Assembly: GCA_961205875.1 (NCBI GenBank)
Contig: OY540814.1
Span: forward strand, 24,496,151 to 24,560,150
Length of the DNA: 64,000 nucleotides
Direction of reading: 5' to 3'
DNA from: Sialis fuliginosa
Taxonomy: Eukaryota > Arthropoda > Insecta > Megaloptera > Sialidae
A program made the translations under genes and the position numbers. The notes beneath the pieces were generated by a model, which had not been told where the DNA came from, did not search any database, and saw nothing but the letters and a program-made list of their open reading frames with translations. This document shows positions 55,306-64,000 of the stretch, in pieces (the first letter of the stretch is position 1; the number at the start of each line of letters is the position of its first letter).

Positions 55306-55976
55306 CTTTTAAAATTGGAATATTTTCTAATTCTAAATTGTAAATAAAAAAATATATTTATTTATTAAAAGATCTATAGTTCTTTTGTGTACTTTTTTCT
55401 TGGATAATTTTCTTCCAGTATTACTTGTTCTGACTTTAAGTTTCCCGCAAAAATCTGTTTTCCCGGAATATAAAAAAGTACTAAAACAAAATTACTGTAA
55501 TAAATTCACACCTTTCTTGATGATCAACAGTATGCTGGTATATACACCCACAAACACACACACACACCGGCAAACGTGCGATATTTAAGTCTACAAAAGC
55601 GAGGGTGCGCACTTTTCCCTTCCGGTAAGCTTAGAAACAGTTCTGTCCTATATACCTCCCCTGTAACCCTACTATTATATGTGAGATCCATTAAGCTAGA
55701 CCTCCTCTATTCGTATATGTAGTGTCCAAACACCTAAAAGCAAAAAATAGTATGTAACATACTGTATAGTATGCAGTCTATTCGGTTGACCCCCCCACCC
55801 CAATCCTTTGAATGCAGTGGCACCAAATGTCAAGGGTGCAATGAGATTGACGTGCGACCGATCACAGACGGTCAGTTTAATTGCGAATTCCAACCGCAGC
55901 CATCCCTGATCCCCTGGTTAGTGGTGTGTGTGATTGTGCGACACACTCATAGGTGGCGTTGCTAGTACTGTATTTT
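55306..55976. other. Unassigned sequence
   Basis: A CA microsatellite near 55548-55567. The stretch 55780-55950 is complex, with open frames on both strands but no domain. No gene call. Confidence 0.25.
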
Positions 55977-56823
55977 GTATTTTGGGCGAAACTTTAGTGT
56001 CCGACGTACACACAGATTTCATATTTTTGTTTGTTGGCAATACATTATTTGGGTGTGCGTGCGCATATGATTTATGTTAGTGATTGAACGGTGGAATATA
56101 TGCGACCGCTAAAAAATTATAGTATAATAAAATAATTAATTATATTATATTAATAAACATATTATGTTTATCAACATATAATTTTTAGTATCGCACCTTT
56201 TTTGGAAAAAATCAACCTAAACCCAAAACTCAAGCTCAAATAAAAAAAAACTGGCAATCAGAAAATTCCAAAAATTGGGATTTGCTTTTATATGTCGTTT
56301 TTTTGGTATCGCACACCTTATTTTTGTATGTGGCTGTGTAATTCATAAACAGACAGACGAATTTTCGATTCAGGGAGTCTCAGTTATACACACAGTATTT
56401 TAAAACTATCTAATGCCCGAAGACCGTCGAGACCGTCTTCGGCTATTATTAAGAAATTAAAATTGATAATTTAACAAATAAGTTGAATAGATAATATGTC
56501 AGCTTGGCGCGATCCTACAGATTCCAATTAAAAAAAATATATATTTTTAGGTGTGTCACGTGTGAACATGAAATTACTAAATATATTTTAAAAAATAATC
56601 AGTTATATGTTGATAAACATATTATGTTTATTAATATAATATAATTATAATATTATTTTATTATACTATAATCTTTTAGCGGTCGCATATATTCCACCGT
56701 TTGAACACCGTTCAATCACTAACATAAATCATATGCGCGCGCACACACAAATAATTGTATTACCAATAAACAAAAATATGAAATCTGTGTGTACGTCGGA
56801 TACTAAAGTTTCACCGTATTTTG
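55977..56823. mobile_element. Long-inverted-repeat transposon with perfect 8-bp target duplication
   Basis: The body is 55985-56815 (831 bp). Its ends read GGCGAAACTTTAGTGTCCG and, inward from the right, GGTGAAACTTTAGTATCCG. The duplication GTATTTTG is exact (55977-55984, 56816-56823). The arms pair for about 205 bp (blocks CGCATATGATTTATGTTAGT, GGTGGAATATATGCGACCGC, AACATATTATGTTTAT). The central 400 bp contains inverted hAT-derived text (GTCAGCTTGGCGCGATCCTA) also seen at 8657-9166. No frame. An 8-bp duplication fits hAT or P-type transposases. Confidence 0.85.
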
Positions 56824-57831
56824 TAAAGAATCGTCGCACAGTGGGCTTAAATGACAAAATTTTGCGCAAAATTTCAACCAATTTGAATGCAGTCGAGCTC
56901 ATTTGAGAGCTAAGTAGTTGTAGTTTATGAAAATTACACCAAGAATAGTATTTTTACCCTCTTAATAACTCTTTCACTCCTATAAATCTGATCAAACGAT
57001 AAATTCACAAATTAATAAATCGAGTAATAAATACTGCACAAAAAAATATTTTTTTTATTTGCTAGTACTGTTATAATATGTATGTGTAAATCTATTTGAA
57101 CATTTCTACATAATGAGTCGATCGTGTAGTGAGATAGAGAAAAAATTCAAATTTTATATGATACTCAAATTATAAATGCAGATAGTAAAATTTTATATCT
57201 ACCTTCTTTTTATTTAATTTAATACGTAATTCATGAAGTAAAAAAAACCTATCATGTGTGTGTTGGGCACGCAAAAAAAAAATTACTTAAAATAGAGAAT
57301 ACATCGGATTATATGTATTTGTAACAAAAGTAATATGTAGGTATAAGATTTTCATAAACAATAATTTAATATCATGAACTGTATAATTATTGAACCAATT
57401 CAATATCCTCACAATAATAATGACTCCAAGACTTCTTGACTATGTACATATATGTATGTAAGTTATAATTTAATAATTAATACCTACATCTGTCCAATTA
57501 GAACAGAAATAGGGGTATCAACGCCAACAAAGAAAATAAAACCAAATTACCACGTGCGCTTGCTATTCATCTATATAATAGAATTTATTCTTCTGGCTTT
57601 GTTCAAACCAGTGGTTCTTAGACGATGAAAATAATATATGTATCAAGCAGTACAAATATTTAAAAAAAATTGAACAAAACTCTTTCTACAGGGTACGGAA
57701 TTTATTAAAATACTTAATAAAATTCACAGACATATACGTCGTAGAATGATTTTGGTTGAAATGAAATTATTTAAAACATCAGGCAAGAAAGTATTGTGAT
57801 ATAAACTTTTAGTTCATAGAATATCTATCAT
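56824..57831. other. AT-rich sequence
   Basis: CAGTGGTTCTTAGACGATG at 57610 is a hAT-like terminus fragment. Otherwise nothing is recognised. Confidence 0.3.
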
Positions 57832-58434
57832 ACTAGTGGCCTGTTCGCGGCTTCACCCGCGTTATATTAGTTTTTATAAACATTTATATAATTAATTGCA
57901 TTTATTATTATTGTATCAAGTCAAAACAAGCAGTCGGAAATTATAAAACCTGTGGTTTTAATTTTGGCCATCCGTATTTATTTTTTCTCTTGATGATCTA
58001 TCTGTCGGTAGAATCTCTTCAAGTCTGACAGCTCAGTTGTGTGTATATTGATTTTTGTATGTTAAAAATTAAATATTTTGAAAATTGATTGAAAATGAAA
58101 TATAAACAAACATTTCACTTCTATGAAAGGTAAAATATCGAAATTGAGAATTTATTTTTATTTTTTGATTTTCATACAAATTCTAAAATATAATTTTATA
58201 CGATTTTTTCAGTAACTACTGAACGGATTTTATTCCGATTTTCACTTATATATAGGTTTGGTTTATAGGTATATAATGTGTGGATATTTTGTGTAAAAGT
58301 CAGAAAAAAGCAATTCGTGGTGAACCGTGTGTTGTGGGTGTATTGGTTGAGCATGTTGGGTGGGCATGTTGAATATTTCAGATCACTATGATTTTGTGGA
58401 TATTAATCCGGGTAACACCGGGTCCAGTGCGCTA
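57832..58434. repeat. Region bounded by two Helitron-like ends
   Basis: Left: CTAGTGGCCTGTTCGCGGCT then TCACCCGCG, a CTAG-type end on the minus strand. Right: GGGTAACACCGGGTCCAGTG then CGCTAG on the plus strand, matching H3 at 21367. Between them, ACTACTGAACGGATTTTATT is a motif typical of such repeats. Probably two different copies meeting tail to tail. Confidence 0.4.
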
Positions 58435-59219
58435 GTAAATAATAAACATAATCATTTAAAATTGTCAATAGATATATTTCCACTTGAAACACGTTTTTTT
58501 TAAATTTCTGTTGTTAAAAATGACTTATTAATTTAAATCGGGCTGCACACAAGACGAGAAGAGATTTAGTTAAGTCTCGTATTGATTTTTGTAACGTAAA
58601 AATTGGTGCTGGTATTTTCTCGGATATTGTTTTTTCAAGTTTTGGTTTCGAGTTAAGTTTCAGGTCTCTGTTTGGGGACCACTATTGTAAGTCACCAATT
58701 ATTCCCATGTATAATAGTAGAAAGTGTGTACTTACGTATAAGTAATCTGAAATCAATAACAAGTACCGAAACTCACATCAGTACAAATGTCACCCCTTTG
58801 GAATCTGGGTACGCATTCATGTATATTTGGATTTAATTACTCAAACCGGAATCGAACATATGGCGTTTAGGATTAGCCTAATTTTTTGTACAAATGTACA
58901 TTACATGTATACAGTATGTATGTATGTACACTAGGGTACTTATGTCAAAAAACTCGCCGAAAGATTAACCTGTAGTTCAGTTTTGAGAGGTGCCGCAAGA
59001 GGGGTTCCATTTTCCATTTAAATAACATGGGGAAATTATTCTTTTGTAATAAAGTTGGTATTACTGATTCATGATAACTGATGAAAATTTTTTAAGGACA
59101 TCATTTTGTAGAAGATAAAATTCTCTACAAAGTCATGTCTCTCAATTCAACGTATCAAAAGTTACAGACATTCAAAGTAATTTATTTGTTAAATTATACG
59201 ACTTCATTCTTTGCCACTG
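58435..59219. other. Unassigned sequence
   Basis: Mixed AT-rich and moderately complex sequence (58540-58900). No gene or repeat border recognised. Confidence 0.25.
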
Positions 59220-59577
59220 TATTTTGGGATTGATGGGCTTCTTTTTTGTAACTCTCCTGAACTCATATTACTAACAAAACAATTACTTCTTTATTAAATC
59301 AATTTATTTACCTATAAGTCCAAAATCGTAAAATTTGAAACAATGTAAAGCAGATGTTTTGATAATATAATAATTAATAAATCGATTAAACTAAAAGTTA
59401 ATTTAAATATCCACCATTTTGACACTCCGATTGTCATTAAATTAAGCTATTTTACAGTTAAGGGTCTATAGATTATGATTCAGTAATGACAGTATTCAAA
59501 AACTAACTAATTTAGTATCTATATTTATCTAAACAAGTGTCCAACACTGGGGTATTGTCCAAGACTGGTGCCACTAC
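59220..59577. mobile_element. GGTACTGG-family MITE, internally deleted
   Basis: TTTGGGATTGATGGGCTTC, ACCATTTTGACACTCCGATT and the end CCAAGACTGGTGCCACTACC match the family. Relative to 50183-50720 the block with CTTTTATTTTGTTTATG is missing, and so is the left terminus. Confidence 0.65.
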
Positions 59578-59647
59578 CATAGTGTTTATTATACGTATAT
59601 AGTACAGTTAGAAAACCAACAGAGGCCACAACAATAAAAGCTTCAAT

Positions 59648-59727
59648 AAAGCGAGTGCGTGTGCGTGCGTGTGTGTGTGTGTGTGTGTGCGTGTGTGTGT
59701 GTGTGTGCGTGTGCGTGTGTGTGTGTG

Positions 59728-59763
<36 letters not shown>
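59648..59763. repeat. GT/GCGT microsatellite, about 115 bp
   Basis: Almost pure GT with scattered GC interruptions. It is the longest simple repeat of this type in the window and is a plausible polymorphic marker. Potential Z-DNA tract. Confidence 0.95.
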
Positions 59764-59765
<2 letters not shown>

Positions 59766-60099
59766 TGGACAGAGAGACAAGCGTGCTGAAACAGGAGGCG
59801 GAAATCGCTATTTAATTACACGTCCCAATTAATCGTTTGTTTGGCACGGATTCGACACACATTGTAGTTTTAGCACTTTTCCACACAGTGCTTCTAAAAC
59901 TTTGGTCTCTAATGACCCGTTTTAGAATAAACATCACGAGGATAAGTGCTACTTAAAAAAACTTATATAACGACTTCTTTTAGAGGAAAAAGTATTGTAA
60001 CTAAACTTTGTTTCAAAAATGGATATCTGTTTATACATATCAATTAAAACGTAAAAATTCATTGTTTTTTTTTTTAACAAAATACATATATCTGTTGAG
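59764..60099. other. Unassigned sequence
   Basis: CAGTGCTTCTAAAACTTTGG at 59886 resembles a hAT left end. Nothing else is recognised. Confidence 0.3.
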
Positions 60100-60808
60100 A
60101 ATGAGTCTGAAATTTTGGGACAATTAACTTTTGATCCAAAGCTAAAACATGGGCTTGCGGGATCGAAAAAATAATACAATGTATACATACATTTAGGATG
60201 TTTTTTTTATTTTTATTTTTTCGGTCTCGCAGGCCTATGTTTTAGCTTTGGATCGAATGTTAATTGTACCAAAATTTCAAACTCATAGACCAAACCTGTG
60301 GACGGCGCAAACCGAGTCTTTGAAAAATTACTTTTTAACTTACGCGTGAATATCTCGTTGAAAACAATTTTTTTTTTTAAATTTCTCAGGGGAATATTTT
60401 GTAGAGAATTAAGTGCTCAATTCACAAATTCAATAAATATTAAGAAATGTTTGTTTAAAAATTATCATAAAAATTGGATTTTACTTTTTATGATAAACGA
60501 ACATATCTTTAAAAATATTCGATCTATGAATTGAGCACGGGATCTTTTTTGTAAGAAATTTAATTCTTTATAATATGCTGCAGTAAGAAATTAAAATAAA
60601 TACATTTTTCAACGAGATATTCACGAATAAGTAAAAAAGTAATTTTTCCCATGTTAATCAAATGGGAAAAAGACTCGGTTTGCGCCGTCCACAGGTTTGA
60701 TCTATGAGTCTGAAATTTTGGGACAATTAACTTTTGATCCAAAGCTAAAACATAGGCCTGCGTGACCGAAAAAATAAAAATAAAAAAACATCCTAAATGT
60801 ATACATAC
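60100..60808. repeat. 630-bp palindrome with an extra arm copy
   Basis: From about 60181 to 60808 the sequence is self-complementary around a centre near 60485: TTTTCGGTCTCGCAGGCCTA pairs with TAGGCCTGCGTGACCGAAAA, GTGGACGGCGCAAACCGAGT with GACTCGGTTTGCGCCGTCCA in reverse, and TGAATTGAGCAC with GTGCTCAATTCA. In addition 60100-60196 is a third copy of the arm end (GTCTGAAATTTTGGGACAAT onward), in the same direction as the right arm. Open frames on both strands here are symmetry products. A transcript would form a hairpin of about 300 bp. Confidence 0.8.
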
Positions 60809-61876
60809 AAAGATGTGTGAAATACATTAAATATAAGTAAGTATTGTAAAGCCATTTTTTTCGAATTCCATAGTTTGATAGAAATACCCATTTTAACCTT
60901 CCCTTCGCCATGATGGCTGCCTATTTGTTGATGAAACTCAAAAACGACAATACATAGAAGGGTGACGGTAGGAAGACATATCGGTAATTTTTTTTTAGAT
61001 ACTATTTCTTCCGAGCATATATTTGGCAGATGTTTTAAAATAAGATTATAATATTATTCATATACAATCAGTACCAAAGAGAGGATAACATATTTAATAA
61101 TTTCAATCTCTACAGCCCAGCCCCTGTTTTTAAATACGTAATAATAAATATGCAAAGAAGTTTGGTTTTTAGTGACTAGCATAAAACTACCGAATGACTA
61201 CAACTATAGGTACTGTTAGCATACAAACAAATCACTCCAAGTGCGCCCTCTGTTATTATCATTACAAAGGCGGGCGCGGTTATTCGATTTTAAGGGGTGC
61301 TGAATGTTGTACCCCCTTAACCCCCCCTTCGCCGTACAATGTTCCCACTGGAGCTTTGTGTCACCAAATGTTCACACAGCCGCATTTAAAACATAGTAGG
61401 CGTGCTGTTTTGCGCGCGTGGGTACAGGGTCAGTTGCGGATACTGAAAATTTCCAGGGGGGGGGGGGGGGTTATTTTTAAATTGTCATAGAATTTCGAGT
61501 AAAAATATGAAAATATATAGATCGGGTCGATTGAAAAAATATTTCCTGTTTAGTGAAGAATACGTTGTTCCAATTTTACGGTAACCGGTGTAGTAAAATC
61601 GGGTTTAAAAATGCGTGTAGTTTGCGCATTACACTCGACATAACTAATCAGGTTTATAAGTTATTCTATTCCTCCTATGTGTAAACAGCACCGTTCAAAA
61701 CGGTTTAACTACATCGGTTACAGTAAAACCGGAACAACAGAGCTGTGTAAACGCACTCATAGTTTATAGTTTTACATATCAAAATATCAAATCATTTAGT
61801 TGAATCGTTTCGTAGTTACATTACATTAAGAAATTCATTAAGAATACATTAAGAAGGGCCTACTGTTAATTCATAC
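60809..61876. other. Intergenic or intronic sequence
   Basis: The stretch 61190-61450 is GC-richer, with a G-homopolymer at 61456-61470; the 98-codon frame across it has no domain. TTTGGCAGATG at 61023 is a tiny repeat-E fragment. Near 61575-61600 and 61705-61735, AACCGGTGTAGTAAAATCGG and a mirrored TCGGTTACAGTAAAACCGG suggest a degraded inverted-repeat unit. Confidence 0.25.
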
Positions 61877-62058
61877 TAAAATTTTAAATGCGAAAGTTAC
61901 TCTGTCTGTCTGTTTGTTACCTTTCCACAGCTAAACTGCTGAACCGATCTTGATGAAATTTGACAGGGATATAGCTTGCATCCTGAGGAAGGACATATGC
62001 TAAAAATTAATAGATAAAAAATAAAAATTTCACGCGAACGAAGTCGCGGGTAACAGCT
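61877..62058 (+). repeat. Dispersed repeat H1, short full copy
   Basis: Opens TACTAAAATTTTAAATGCGA and ends CGAAGTCGCGGGTAACAGCT, then AATT rather than AGT, so the last bases are mutated. It lacks the GAAGAAGG block of longer copies, which shows two length classes in this window. Confidence 0.65.
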
Positions 62059-62389
62059 AATTACTTATAAAACAGTTTTAATGCTATACATAAAACACAA
62101 TTAAATGTACCGGAGTAATAAATCTCATTTTGATTAAAATATACGGTATCAAAATTCATTTTTACACAAGTCATCGAAAATTTATGTTTAGTGATTCTAA
62201 CCAATTCAGTTCGATCAGAATTCCGCACACATCGGATACATTTCTTTATAGTCTTTCTTATAGAATTTTCACATTTCATCTTGACTACGTGGTTTTCGCC
62301 AAATCACCATAGATATAAATATGTACAATAGTATGACAGTTTGTGTATCATAGAGTTGAATTTATCTATCAACAATATATTAAATCAGG
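62059..62389. other. AT-rich sequence
   Basis: Nothing recognised. Confidence 0.3.
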
Positions 62390-62580
62390 GTTTCTCAAAG
62401 TTACTAATATTATAAATGCGAAAGTAACTGTATGTCTGTATGTATGTTTGTTTCCTTTTCACGGTTGAACCGATTTTGATGAAATTTGGCAGGGAGATAA
62501 CTTGCATTCTGAGGAAAGAGATAGGTTCTTTGTATCCCGAAAAAATAATTAAAAAATAATAATACAAATTCCACGCGGAT
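62390..62580 (+). repeat. Dispersed repeat H1 inserted next to a hAT-like end
   Basis: CAGGGTTTCTCAAAGT (62387-62402), a hAT-like start, is cut immediately by TACTAATATTATAAATGCGA, the 5' end of H1. H1 then runs to TTCCACGCGGAT, just before its usual end. The junction suggests H1 landed in the older hAT piece. Confidence 0.55.
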
Positions 62581-64000
62581 TAATAAAAAAGCATTCTTTG
62601 CTCGGTCAAAAATGATTTAAATGAAAAAACTAATTGTTTGAATAAAAACCATAAGTTATTTAATTTATATCAATTTACTGAATTAAATTTTTTACTGGAT
62701 TTTTCTACTTCTGGTATTCTTCGGCCTTATCTTTTTCATATCTGATAATTTACAAATGGAATATCATTATAATTATTTTAAAAAACGGTCTGAATATCTT
62801 CAAGGGAATGTCTGCAAAAGATTATCACAATATTCTAACGTCAGCGTTAATTTATAACTTTTGCTCGACTTGTGGAATTAAAAATAAACCACGAAGATGA
62901 AGATTCCAATCGGAAAATACGTTACTTATAAACTATTCACAAGTCAAATTGACAGATTCCACTTTTTTATATTATTTTAAGCCACGGAAAAATTGTATAT
63001 AATAAATATTACTGTGCCAGTTTAATTGAGAAACAATATAGTAAAAAAATAATAGAGTTAAGTTATGAGTTATGCGAAAAGACCTAAAGATGATACAAAA
63101 AGATTTTAATTTCAAAAACATTTCCTTTTGTAGGGCCTTTTCGCGGTCTAAACAATATCCGATTGGTACCTTGCATTTTTATAATCGGACCAACTTCCTC
63201 AATAAGATAAAAACAAAAAATTCAATCGGAATAATTTTCATGTATCATATGTATAATTTTTTGCAAGCATAAAATATTAAAATTAAAATTGAACATAATG
63301 AAATATTAATATGAAGTAGGTATATTTAATGATATTGATTTGTAAAATGAGAAAATACTACTGTCAGTGAGACTTGACTACTACAATCAATCAAAATCAA
63401 TCTAAATTTACCCAGAATTTTTTATTTCTGTGCATTTTAAAAGATCTGAAATTAGAAGTTTACTTGAAAAAGCTTTATTCGTATTGCTACTGTTTAGCTC
63501 CTTGATGGAGTTGTGTGATATCTTGCTTAAACTAATTTTAGGCTTTGCGACAGTGAAATTTCCATCAAAATCGGTTCAGTAGTTTTCGAACAGATAAAAA
63601 TTTAAAAAACTATCAAAATTTAAACGAAGTATATACTCAAAAAGGGCAAATTATTTCCATTATATACACACAGGATCTACTAATTTAGAATTTATTATCA
63701 ACCAAGAATCTTTTTATTAACTATTATTAATATTAAAATCCCTTTAACTACACCACTGACACGTTTTTTGGTAAACCAGTTTTAGTGGTAGTTATATATT
63801 TTTAAAATGCTGATTATCTTTGAAAATAAATGTATTATTAATCAACTAACCCCATCTTGGACTCATTACATATCCCCCCCCCCCCCCTATCACTCAGCTA
63901 CATTGCATTCTTCCATAGTACAATGATGATATTACGACGTGTGTAAGAATTTTCAAAATAACTTCCAATTAACAAGTTTGTTACAAGTTTTAAAAATGCC
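62581..64000. other. AT-rich sequence, no gene
   Basis: Contains a C-homopolymer near 63875-63887 and a short ATCAAAATCGGTTCAGTAGTT piece (63572) typical of dispersed repeats. CACCACTGACACG at 63752 may be a hAT-like fragment. No exon or RNA gene recognised. Confidence 0.3.

Noticed and set aside
54992-55312. 106-codon open frame
   Set aside because: It translates a dispersed repeat also present at 24550-24930, where the frame is not maintained.

Overview
This window looks like nuclear DNA of an insect, most likely a moth or butterfly (Lepidoptera). It is strongly AT-rich, has no operon-like gene packing and no long open reading frame, and is crowded with short transposable elements. Several dispersed repeats are ones I associate from memory with lepidopteran genomes: units opening with ACCGACTTCAAAAA and a GGAGGAGGTTCTCAATT motif, units ending GGGTTCCGTA, and units ending GTCGCGGGTAACAGCTAG. 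The host assignment is therefore inference from memory and was not checked by search. I recognise no host protein-coding exon. The open frames present are short, unlike any family I know, and several are by-products of palindromes or cross transposon borders.

Layout. 0.3-5.5 kb: a fold-back element with a smaller transposon inserted in one arm, a Harbinger-like MITE, a hAT MITE with perfect 8-bp target duplication, and another MITE. 7-13.2 kb: more MITEs, hAT derivatives, a tRNA-like SINE head, and a hAT element that is almost entirely a 740-bp palindrome. 17-24 kb: a truncated Harbinger-like copy abutting a repeat that carries a hammerhead-ribozyme fold on the minus strand, a TTAA-flanked element, a possible TATA promoter at 20.2 kb, and a Harbinger-like copy split by a 1.67-kb unclassified transposon. 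26.8-32.4 kb: further MITEs, and a second hammerhead-like motif inside a very long hairpin. 33.3-33.9 kb: a GC-rich island running into a perfect GTAAGT splice-donor sequence, the best place to look for a host transcript start. 41-44.7 kb: a hAT element holding sixteen tandem copies of a 184-bp unit plus a broken hAT transposase C-terminus. 46.6-47.6 kb: an 89-bp tandem array. 48.1-48.6 kb: an internally deleted mariner with a recognisable transposase tail, inserted in a hAT derivative. 53.7-60.8 kb: a Tc1/mariner-like MITE and two large palindromes, one with a perfect 8-bp target duplication. The rest is AT-rich intergenic or intronic DNA with repeat fragments.

There is no pathway here. The coherent story is a transposon layer-cake in which insertion order can be read from target duplications, tandem arrays that appear to have grown from transposon-internal sequence, and two self-cleaving-ribozyme-like motifs attached to repeats. 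All base composition statements are by eye, and all transposon class names rest on terminal repeats, target duplications and, in two cases, transposase remnants.
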